Assembly (NCBI GenBank): GCA_016210055.1 | Contig: JACQUZ010000141.1 | Span: 1 to 36,198, forward strand | Length of the DNA: 36,198 bases | Source: Deltaproteobacteria bacterium | GTDB taxonomy: Bacteria; Myxococcota_A; Polyangia; Haliangiales; SHYZ01 | Reading direction: 5' to 3' | In this document: positions 9,069 through 16,449 of the stretch, in pieces | Numbering within the stretch: position 1 is the first letter of the stretch | Layout: the number at the start of each line of letters is the position of its first letter | Notes under the pieces: model-generated | The model's database searches: none | What the model saw: the letters and a program-made list of their open reading frames with translations, nothing else | Told to the model about the DNA's origin: nothing | Position numbers and translations under genes: made by a program

Positions 9069-9701
9069 CTAGAAGTCGCCAAAGAGGTCAGTAATTCGCA
9101 CGTCCAGGGCTGTCGCGACCTTGAACAACGACGACACGGACGCCGAGGACTCGGCGCGTTCGATTTGCGAGAGCAAGGAGACCGAGAGCTGGGTACGTCG
9201 GGACATCTGCTTGAGGGTGAGCCCCCGAGCCTTCCTGAGCTCGCGGATGTTTCGGCCGATGGTCAGGTGAAGCTCATCTTCTCGCCGGAGCACAAGGCCT
9301 TTTTTCTTGGCGATCCGGGTGAGCACCTCGCGGAACTCATCGATGGAGAAGGGCTTGCGAATATAAGCCGAAACGTCGTGCTCAATCGACGCCGTGGCAG
9401 TTTCCAGGCTTGGATAACCGGTGAGAATAATGATGGCGATGTCGTCATCCGTGCGCCGAATCTGCCCGAGTAGGTCGATGCCGGAAAGCTTCGACATCAT
9501 CAGGTCGAGGATGCAGACATGATACTCGGACGTCCGCATGGCATCCAAGGCCTGGGTCGGGTCGTTGACGCAGGTGACTGCATAGCCGTCCGTCGTCAGG
9601 AAGTCCTGAAGGTACTCACACACATCCTTGTCGTCATCCACGACTAGGATGCTTAGACTCGGCACCGTTGTGCCCTCTGGCGAAAATTCGGCGGGTTCCA
9701 A
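9069..9701 (-). CDS. Response-regulator receiver domain fused to XRE-type helix-turn-helix
   Basis: This is a 210-residue cytoplasmic regulator. The receiver domain (about 16-130) has the acidic pair in VVDDD (22-24), phosphoacceptor Asp66 in CILDLM, the switch Thr in ILTGYPS and the conserved Lys in YIRKPFS. The C-terminal domain (about 147-207) is a Cro/CI-type HTH ([20 protein letters not shown], then [11 protein letters not shown]). Fusion to XRE rather than a winged helix is uncommon among response regulators. The start is drawn at TTG 9701, preceded by AAGAAGAG; GTG at 9662 is an alternative. It begins 24 bp after the tRNA-Pro 3' end and is the first protein gene of the export cassette. 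No histidine kinase lies in the window. Confidence 0.88.
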   Translation of the reverse strand: MEPAEFSPEGTTVPSLSILVVDDDKDVCEYLQDFLTTDGYAVTCVNDPTQALDAMRTSEYHVCILDLMMSKLSGIDLLGQIRRTDDDIAIIILTGYPSLETATASIEHDVSAYIRKPFSIDEFREVLTRIAKKKGLVLRREDELHLTIGRNIRELRKARGLTLKQMSRRTQLSVSLLSQIERAESSASVSSLFKVATALDVRITDLFGDF

Positions 9702-9725
9702 CTGCTGCTCTTCTTTTCTCGGGCC

Positions 9726-9802
<77 letters not shown>

Positions 9803-9816
9803 AAACTGTTGGTTGA

Positions 9817-9843
9817 ATTATCCGACGCCCGCCCGTCTGTCAA
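9817..9843 (-). promoter_or_regulatory. Probable sigma70-type promoter of tRNA-Pro
   Basis: On the minus strand there is a perfect -35 TTGACA (9838-9843), a 15-bp spacer and GATAAT (9817-9822), one mismatch from consensus. The expected start site gives a leader of only a few bases before the mature tRNA 5' end at 9802. The spacer is slightly short. The same transcript could read on into the receiver-XRE gene. Confidence 0.65.
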
Positions 9844-9876
9844 TAGCCAAATGTTACTTGGATTGGGCACTTGCCT

Positions 9877-10386
9877 CTAAAAGCGCATGGCAGGGACCTT
9901 GAGCATCACCCCTGCCTCGACGAACAAGCCTGTTGTGGGAAGGGCGCCGACCCGCACATACGGAATAACCCCGGCCATGATCCAGACGGTCCCCTGTGCC
10001 CCCCACCGCGGTGGCCGGACTGGGTCAGCTTCGACCGTTCCGCCCAGGCCAAGGCCCACCGCAAATGGGAGAGCCTGGGCGATGGCGAGCTCTGCTTCGA
10101 GCCAGAGACGGCCACCATCTCTCTGCGTGTAGCCAACCCCTCCCGCGGCGAGCCCCATCGCTGCGGGAACAGATCGCTCGGTCACCCGCACCAGAGAGAG
10201 CTCGACACCAACTGAGCTGGTCCATGCACCATCGGCATGTAGTCCAGCGAGAACTGGACCAGCCGAAATGTACAGGCCGTCGAGGTTGGAGGTACTCCGG
10301 AGCGACTCGCCGCCCTGGGCGAGACGTGGGGCGACCAAGACGATCCCCAAGAGAAGCGGCCTGAGGGCCCGGGGAAGCGTTTCCAC
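9877..10386 (-). CDS. Small exported outer-membrane-like protein of unknown function
   Basis: The 169-residue protein begins with a signal-peptide-like stretch ([17 protein letters not shown]) followed by alternating, Gly-rich, aromatic-flanked segments such as [24 protein letters not shown] and [12 protein letters not shown], ending in Phe. This suits a small outer-membrane beta barrel. GTG at 10386 is chosen because it sits directly before the signal peptide. The frame stays open upstream to 10803, but that part overlaps the divergent gene and lacks protein-like composition. It is divergent from the Fe-S/heme-b gene, so shared regulation is possible. The family is not recognised. Confidence 0.65.
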   Translation of the reverse strand: METLPRALRPLLLGIVLVAPRLAQGGESLRSTSNLDGLYISAGPVLAGLHADGAWTSSVGVELSLVRVTERSVPAAMGLAAGGVGYTQRDGGRLWLEAELAIAQALPFAVGLGLGGTVEADPVRPPRWGAQGTVWIMAGVIPYVRVGALPTTGLFVEAGVMLKVPAMRF

Positions 10387-10414
10387 GAGATGGGAGCGTA
10401 GTCTCCACCAGGAC

Positions 10415-10427
10415 CCTGTGCAACAGG
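10415..10427. promoter_or_regulatory. Inverted repeat in the divergent intergenic region
   Basis: CCTGT-GCA-ACAGG is a perfect 5+5 inverted repeat roughly 30 bp from the left start and 60 bp from the right start of two divergent genes. It could be a regulator binding site. No clear -35/-10 pair was identified beside it. Confidence 0.3.
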
Positions 10428-10489
10428 CAAATCCCAAGTGATTCCAATTGCTCTGCGTGGCGTGCAGGTTGCAACTCAAGGCTCGACAC

Positions 10490-12565
10490 ATGGCGCAAAG
10501 CGCGTCCCCACTCGTTGGAACACGTGCCTTGGAGCGCAGGGCCGAATACCGAGCCGTGCGGCAACTTCCGCTTTTTGACGGGGTTTCAAACGAAACCATC
10601 ACGTTGGCGATCGAGCGTGGCGAGCTTTCGCACTTTACCTTTGTCCGGGACGACCTCGTTTCGGATACCGACTCGGTGCGAAAAGGGGGTGGGCGAAGCC
10701 TATTCGTCTTGCACGGACAAGTGGGCATCGCCCTGTTTTCGTCCCGCGTTCTCGCGGAGGAGTGGGCGTGGAGCTTGTCCACGCCGTCGCAGGAGAAGAT
10801 CAAGAAAGTCCGGACGCGTGGGCCGCTTCTCCGGCGTGCCGAGAAGAACCTGGCGATCTTTGGTGAGGGGGACCTGCTTCACACGCAGGCGCTTTCGGGA
10901 CCGGGCATCGAAGATTGCGCCGTCTTCGCCGTCACGTCTTCGGAAATGCTCAGTCTTTCACCCGCCCTTCTCTCGACGCTCGCTACCCGCTACGATTTCT
11001 TTGCGCACCGCCTGCGCCGAGCATCCCAGCTGGTCTCAGAGCGACTGCAGGGCATCCGGGGCTTGAAACAGGAGATCTTCGATTTTTACGTCAGGCATGG
11101 GTTGTCGGTCGCCACCACCCTGCGCGTGCGCAACGTGGACCGCTGCATCGAGTGCAAGTCCTGCGAGATGGCCTGTGCCAAGCGCCATGGGCACGCACGG
11201 CTCGCCATTCATGGCGTGCGCTTGGGCATGCTCGATTTCGTCTACTCGTGCCGCACGTGCACGGATCCCCGCTGCATCGAACCGTGCAATTTCGACAGCA
11301 TCCGGTTGGATCCCGCGGTCGGTGAGGTGGTCATCCACGCGGAGACCTGCACGGGCTGCGGTGCATGCGCGGTGGCCTGCCCTTTCGGGGCCATCGAGCT
11401 CATTCCGCGAAGTGAAGACAACGCCGGCGACCCGCCTCTGCCACCCCGCAAGATCGCGTCCAAGTGCGACCACTGCGCTTCGCAGAAGGACCGGGCCTGT
11501 ATTTCCCAGTGCCCCACGGGGGCACTCGTCGAAATCTCGCCGCGGGATCTCTTCCATGACCAGTCCGAGCTCGCGAAGTCCGCCGCCGCCACGGGGTACG
11601 ACCAGACGGTTTGGCTCGACAACCAAGAGATGCTCCCCGAGGAGCATTTCGAGAAAGGGCTGGGCCTGCTTGGCACCCAAGTCAGGAGGCGCCGCCAAAG
11701 GGTCGGATGGTCGTGGATCTTGGGTGGCTTGGGGTTCGGGCTTGCGCTCGTCGAGATCATGCTCAGGCGATCTTCTCCCGAGGCCTCACTACAGCACGCA
11801 CTCCTCCGGCTAGACGGTGTCGATCCCTTGCTCGCCCGTCACATGGTCAGCTTCCATGCTGGCTGCGACCTGGCGGTAAACCTTGGCTATGTCGGCACGG
11901 CACTCATGACGTTGTCCATGGTCTACCCGTTGTGCAGGCGGGTGACTGCGCTCCGATTCATTTCGACGAGCGCTACCTGGTTCGACCTGCACGTGATGGG
12001 AGGGGTGGTTGGACCGCTCTTCATCCTGCTCCATAGCGCGCTCAAGCTGGACAACTGGGTCTCGGTCGCCTTTTGGGTGCTCGTCCTGGTGGTCCTCTCC
12101 GGCCTCATCGGACGATACCTATACACCCAGATTCCTGAGCTCCTGCATGGCCGAGAGCTCGAGGAGCTCGCTGCAGAGCGCGCCCTGGCCCGGATGCGTC
12201 TCACGTACCGGGACGCGATCGACACCCTCGAGGGAGAAATCGCTGCCCACAGGAAACAGGCGCTGGCCGTGGCCAGGCGGGCAGGTCTTACGGCCACGCT
12301 CGGCTGGCTGCTCATCGACGACCTGGCCCGCCCGTCCCGAGCCGTGCTTCGCTGGCGCAGGCTGAGGCGCCTCGTACCAACGCGGATGCGAGCCGAGGCT
12401 ACCCATGCGGCGAGCCGCCTGATCCTAGCCAATCGAAGGCGGCTCCTCGTGCCACGGCTCATGGAGGTGCTCGCTCACTGGCGAAAGCTTCACGCGCCGT
12501 TCGCCGTAGTTCTCTTCATCTTGGTCGCCATTCACGTCCTCGTGGCGTCGATGTACTCGATGTAG
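10490..12565 (+). CDS. Fused cyclic-nucleotide-binding-like / four [4Fe-4S] / bis-heme-b membrane protein
   Basis: This 691-residue protein is a likely inner-membrane electron-transfer component. Residues ~20-185 resemble a CRP-type beta roll (RQLPLFDGVSNETI, FVLHGQVGIAL, FGEGDLL) with a basic insertion. Four Cys quartets (C219/222/225/229, C254/257/262/266, C287/290/293/297, C326/329/337/341) should bind four [4Fe-4S] clusters, as in HybA/NrfC-type subunits. The C-terminal half has about five membrane helices. Two of them carry H-X13-H pairs (H501/H515, H668/H682), the pattern of bis-heme-b ferric-reductase/b-type proteins. The ATG at 10490 has AAGG upstream; an in-frame TTG at 10448 is less likely. 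It is followed after 6 bp by the multiheme cytochrome. It probably passes electrons between a quinone or Fe-S donor and periplasmic hemes; the direction is unknown. Confidence 0.85.
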   Translation: MAQSASPLVGTRALERRAEYRAVRQLPLFDGVSNETITLAIERGELSHFTFVRDDLVSDTDSVRKGGGRSLFVLHGQVGIALFSSRVLAEEWAWSLSTPSQEKIKKVRTRGPLLRRAEKNLAIFGEGDLLHTQALSGPGIEDCAVFAVTSSEMLSLSPALLSTLATRYDFFAHRLRRASQLVSERLQGIRGLKQEIFDFYVRHGLSVATTLRVRNVDRCIECKSCEMACAKRHGHARLAIHGVRLGMLDFVYSCRTCTDPRCIEPCNFDSIRLDPAVGEVVIHAETCTGCGACAVACPFGAIELIPRSEDNAGDPPLPPRKIASKCDHCASQKDRACISQCPTGALVEISPRDLFHDQSELAKSAAATGYDQTVWLDNQEMLPEEHFEKGLGLLGTQVRRRRQRVGWSWILGGLGFGLALVEIMLRRSSPEASLQHALLRLDGVDPLLARHMVSFHAGCDLAVNLGYVGTALMTLSMVYPLCRRVTALRFISTSATWFDLHVMGGVVGPLFILLHSALKLDNWVSVAFWVLVLVVLSGLIGRYLYTQIPELLHGRELEELAAERALARMRLTYRDAIDTLEGEIAAHRKQALAVARRAGLTATLGWLLIDDLARPSRAVLRWRRLRRLVPTRMRAEATHAASRLILANRRRLLVPRLMEVLAHWRKLHAPFAVVLFILVAIHVLVASMYSM

Positions 12566-12571
12566 CAGCGG

Positions 12572-14908
12572 ATGGGGGCGGGAGACGGATCATCGAGGCG
12601 AGCGTGGCAGTGGCGAGGCTGGATTCTGGTCTTCGCTTTCCTGGCCATGGCGCCGCCCGCCTGGGCCGAGGACTTCTTCAAGTCGTCTCCAGGGCGGCTT
12701 TCTGCCAGCCATTCGTCTCTCGACGGGCGGGACAAGTGCGATGAGTGCCACGGCGGCAGCAAGAAGGTCGTGAGCGGGAAGTGCGTGGGCTGCCACGATC
12801 ATTCCGATCAAAAGGCCAAGATCGAATCAGGAAAGGGCTTCCATGCGTCACCAAAGGTGGCGGGCAGAAACTGCGGGACCTGCCATCGCGAGCACAAGGG
12901 GCTGTCTGCGGACATCATGGGGTGGGCTGCCATCGGAGGGCGGGCGCACTTCGATCACTCGCTGACCGCGTTCCCTCTCGGCGGAAAGCACAAGATCACG
13001 GAGTGCGATTCATGCCACGCGCGCAAGAACCAAGCGGGAAACCGGTTGTACTTGGGAGAACCGAGGGAGTGCGACGCTTGTCATCGGGAAGACCAGCCGC
13101 ACGAGCTCAAGACGGAATCGCGGCTCGCCTGCAGTCGGTGCCACTCGGAGGTCGCCTGGAAGCCCACCAAGGCGACGCTCGATTTCGATCACCGTGACAA
13201 GGCGAAGGTAGGGCTTGTCCTCGAGGGGAACCACGTCGACGTGGCGTGCGTGAAGTGTCATCCCGAGGCGCGGTTCGATCTGCCCGGCGATTCGTTTCCC
13301 TGCTCGGCGTGCCATGAAAACCCGCACAAGGGGCACTTGTTTGGCAAGTCGCCATGCGACTCATGCCATTCACCAAAGCACCGTTCCTTGTCCATGGTCG
13401 AGTTCGATCACGCCCGGAAGACCCGCTTCCCCCTCGAAGGGAAGCACGCCCGGGCTCGTTGCGCGTCTTGTCATGTGCCCGAGAAATCGACCGTGCCACA
13501 GCACGATTGCGAGGCGTGCCACGCCAAGGACTCAAGGCACGGGGAGCGTTTTTCGGCCTTCGGCTCGCCGCCCGCGTGCGGAACGTGCCACCCCGGAACG
13601 AGCTTTGAGCCAAGCGTCTTCAACCATGACACGCGTGCTCGTTTCCGCCTGACCGGAAAGCACGCCCGCGTGCCATGTCGGAGTTGCCATCGAGGAGCCG
13701 AGCCCCATGCTTGGGAGCGTTTTGACCTAGAGAAAGATGGATGCACGGGATGCCACAAGCATGCTGATGTCCACGGCAGGAAGTTCAAGGCATCGGAGTG
13801 CTTGGGTTGCCACCAAATGGGCGGGGTCATCGAGACGTCGGCTCGCGCCAAGGCCCGGTTCCATGGCAAGGGAGCGCGCTTCCCGCTGGGTCTTGGACAT
13901 GCCAGGGTTTTGTGCCGTTCATGCCACGGCGAGGACAAGTGGAAGGGGGTCTCCGCCGAATGTGGTTCTGCCTGCCACGAGGACAGCCTGCACCGGGGAT
14001 CGCTCGGCGCCCAATGCACGCGCTGCCACTCGGGCGGCACTTGGGCCGCCACGCGCTTTGACCACGAAGAGGACTCGACCTATCCGCTCCGTGGGCGTCA
14101 CGAGGGGGTGCGGTGCGACGCCTGCCATCCTCAGCGGGCATTCAAGCCCACGCCCACGACTTGTTCCGCGAAAGGGTGTCATCTCGACGACGATGCACAC
14201 AGCGCGAAGCTCGGTAGCTCCTGCGACCGCTGCCACCGGGTGACCGGCGAGAACGTGTTCACGCACAACACCCAGTCCCCGTTCCTGATCGAGAACGCCC
14301 ATCTCAAGGTCGAGTGCAAGGAATGCCACAAGAGTCTCGAGTTCAAGCCAGTGGCGAGGGACTGCTCGGGATGCCATCCAGAGCCCGCGGTCCACAAGGG
14401 GAAATACGGAACGCGCTGCGTTTCTTGCCATGACACGGTGTCCTGGAAGCGAATCAGGCCCGTGCATGACGTCGGGACCTTTTCCTTGGCGGGCGCGCAC
14501 AAGGAGCCTTCCTGCGAGCGATGCCACAAGGACTGGCGGCCGCTTGCGGGAACCGGCGCGTTGTGCGTCGGCTGCCACCGCGCCGATGATCTCCACGCCG
14601 GTTCATTGGGGCCCGGATGCGGTGAGTGCCACTCCCAGTGGGCCTTTGCGCCTGCACGGTTTGACCATGTCGGCGTGGGCTGCGACCTGCGCGGGCAGCA
14701 CCGGGTGCTCCCCTGCTTTTCGTGCCACAAGGCGGGCAACTTTGGGGGGCTCCTGGGCGACTGCTTTTCATGCCACCGCGACGACGCCCTTTCCGCTGGC
14801 AACAAGCGGCTCGATCACCGCGCCCTCATTCGATGCGGTGACTGCCATGGCGTCAACACCTGGTATCCAGCCAGCTCGTCGCCCGCTTCGAGCTCGGTGT
14901 GTCGATGA
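12572..14908 (+). CDS. Exported 30-heme-site multiheme cytochrome c (ten three-heme modules)
   Basis: This 778-residue protein has a clear signal peptide (LVFAFLAMAPPAWA, cleavage near residue 32). There are 28 CXXCH motifs plus one CX3CH (C464-H469) and one CX4CH (C531-H537). From about residue 126 on, nine repeats begin with an F-x-H segment and an L-x-G-x-H segment just before the first heme of each triplet (FDH ... FPLxGKH ... CxxCH). A less regular N-terminal triplet makes ten modules of three. The extra His residues are likely distal ligands. It is presumably exported to the periplasm or cell surface, where c-heme ligation occurs. Its neighbours are a membrane Fe-S/heme-b protein (6 bp upstream) and a beta-barrel protein (ATGA overlap downstream), suggesting a transmembrane electron conduit. 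Confidence 0.93.
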   Translation: MGAGDGSSRRAWQWRGWILVFAFLAMAPPAWAEDFFKSSPGRLSASHSSLDGRDKCDECHGGSKKVVSGKCVGCHDHSDQKAKIESGKGFHASPKVAGRNCGTCHREHKGLSADIMGWAAIGGRAHFDHSLTAFPLGGKHKITECDSCHARKNQAGNRLYLGEPRECDACHREDQPHELKTESRLACSRCHSEVAWKPTKATLDFDHRDKAKVGLVLEGNHVDVACVKCHPEARFDLPGDSFPCSACHENPHKGHLFGKSPCDSCHSPKHRSLSMVEFDHARKTRFPLEGKHARARCASCHVPEKSTVPQHDCEACHAKDSRHGERFSAFGSPPACGTCHPGTSFEPSVFNHDTRARFRLTGKHARVPCRSCHRGAEPHAWERFDLEKDGCTGCHKHADVHGRKFKASECLGCHQMGGVIETSARAKARFHGKGARFPLGLGHARVLCRSCHGEDKWKGVSAECGSACHEDSLHRGSLGAQCTRCHSGGTWAATRFDHEEDSTYPLRGRHEGVRCDACHPQRAFKPTPTTCSAKGCHLDDDAHSAKLGSSCDRCHRVTGENVFTHNTQSPFLIENAHLKVECKECHKSLEFKPVARDCSGCHPEPAVHKGKYGTRCVSCHDTVSWKRIRPVHDVGTFSLAGAHKEPSCERCHKDWRPLAGTGALCVGCHRADDLHAGSLGPGCGECHSQWAFAPARFDHVGVGCDLRGQHRVLPCFSCHKAGNFGGLLGDCFSCHRDDALSAGNKRLDHRALIRCGDCHGVNTWYPASSSPASSSVCR

Positions 14909-16440
14909 GGGTGAGACGGGCCATGCTCGCAGTGCTCCTCACGGTGATCGAGCCGGCGCTCGCTTATGCCCAGTTCGTGCGGAAGGAGGAGACCCAGGAG
15001 AAAGGGACTCGAGAGCAGGAGAAGGAGACAGAGCTCCGCGGCCGCCTGAGCACCACCGCGGTGTACTACGGCGAGTGGGCCGGAAGTCGGGATGGCGAGT
15101 CGGGAGAGGCAGCCGCGACAGAGGGGCCTGCGTCGCCGGAACAACTGCTCTTCACCGACCTGCGCGCGCGTATCGAGGCGCTGAGCGTGAATGGTGGACC
15201 GCTTAGGGGGACTGTGGATTTCCGCTTGCGTCCTGCCCTTCGGGGCGTAGCCTCGCGAGGATACCTGGGCGGGCGTGAGGAGGACCTCCGCGAGGCGCAC
15301 GTGGGTCTTTCGGGAGCCCGCTCGAGCCTCACCGTGGGACGATTGATCGTGCCCGAGGTGGACTCCCTCTCGGTGGATGGCCTGCGGGCATCATTTCAGA
15401 GGGGAGGGTCGTGGGAAGGGGGCGTGCTCGTCGGTGCCTATCCAAGCCCGCTGTCGCGATCCGTGCGCACTGACTACCCCAAGGGCAGGGGGCTTCTGGA
15501 TCTCCCACTTGCCGGGGGGGCATGGGTGGCGTACCGCTCGGGAAGGACTCACGGGACGGTCGGTGGAGCGGCCCTTCTCCCGCGAGACGAAAGGGCGTTG
15601 GGGCCCGACGACGGAGAGCCGGCACGGGGCATGATCACCTCCTCTGGGCATGTTCGAATCTCGCGGGGGGTGGATGCTTTTCACTACCTCGTCGGCGACG
15701 TCGCTGGTGACGCGGCGGGTGAGCTCGTGCACCTCCAGCTCGGTCTTCAGCTCCGTCCGTTGGAGCAGCTCCTCCTAGAGGGTGGCATAAGCCGCGTGAG
15801 CACCCGGCAGCTCCGGATTTACGTCGCGGATCTCCTCGAGACCGCCGATCCCTCGGTGCCACCCGGTGCACCACCCCAGGCCAACCTTGCTCTGGTTCGC
15901 GTAGGTACCGAGGAGGCACGGGCTGGAGCAAGCTACCTGTTCCTTCGGTCCAAGGTCGATGTAGGCGCGCACGTGCGCGTTCGCCGGCGCGAGGCTCTCG
16001 GTAGCGATGTGCTGCCTACGACGACCCCCGCGCTCGGACCCGATCAGCTCTTGGATATGAGCCTCGGGATTCGCCGACGGCACTGGCTCCGAGGATGGTC
16101 GCTGGGGGGGAACGTGGTGGACATCCGGGGGGGCCGTAGCCGCCACTCGCAGCTTGCGCTGAAAGGATTTCGCGAGTTTTTGGATGAGCGCTTGGAGCTC
16201 GAGCTCACGGTAAGCTACGTCGACTTCGCTGACCGCTGTGGTGACGATGGGCCGACCTGCACGGGGACCTTGTCAGGACGAGTGCTTCGCGGCGGCGCCA
16301 CGGTGGCGTTTCGAGCAGGTGGGCATTGGTCATGCCTCGGTGACCTGCAATTGGGTATCCAGAGCTCGAGCGGTGCGCCTGGAAAAGAACCCTGGATCAT
16401 GGCGAGCGGGCTCCTCCTCAGGGTTCAGTATTCTTATTAG
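14905..16440 (+). CDS. Putative outer-membrane beta-barrel protein of the cytochrome operon
   Basis: The 511-residue protein starts with a signal peptide (AMLAVLLTVIEPALAYAQ, cleavage after AYA). An acidic/basic charged stretch follows, then many alternating amphipathic strands (for example LTVGRLIVPEV, GGVLVGAYPS, LVHLQLGLQLRPLEQLLLEGG), ending in LLLRVQYSY with a terminal aromatic residue, as usual for outer-membrane barrels. It has no heme motif. The ATG at 14905 overlaps the cytochrome stop as ATGA, which favours it over GTG 14899. By position it could be the porin sheath of a porin-cytochrome conduit. Similarity to known MtrB/OmbB families cannot be judged by eye. Confidence 0.75.
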   Translation: MRVRRAMLAVLLTVIEPALAYAQFVRKEETQEKGTREQEKETELRGRLSTTAVYYGEWAGSRDGESGEAAATEGPASPEQLLFTDLRARIEALSVNGGPLRGTVDFRLRPALRGVASRGYLGGREEDLREAHVGLSGARSSLTVGRLIVPEVDSLSVDGLRASFQRGGSWEGGVLVGAYPSPLSRSVRTDYPKGRGLLDLPLAGGAWVAYRSGRTHGTVGGAALLPRDERALGPDDGEPARGMITSSGHVRISRGVDAFHYLVGDVAGDAAGELVHLQLGLQLRPLEQLLLEGGISRVSTRQLRIYVADLLETADPSVPPGAPPQANLALVRVGTEEARAGASYLFLRSKVDVGAHVRVRRREALGSDVLPTTTPALGPDQLLDMSLGIRRRHWLRGWSLGGNVVDIRGGRSRHSQLALKGFREFLDERLELELTVSYVDFADRCGDDGPTCTGTLSGRVLRGGATVAFRAGGHWSCLGDLQLGIQSSSGAPGKEPWIMASGLLLRVQYSY

Positions 16441-16449
16441 ATACTGACA

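Noticed and set aside
10387..10803. N-terminal extension of the small outer-membrane-like protein
   Set aside because: It overlaps the start of the divergent Fe-S/heme-b gene, has biased composition and places the signal peptide 140 residues inside the protein.
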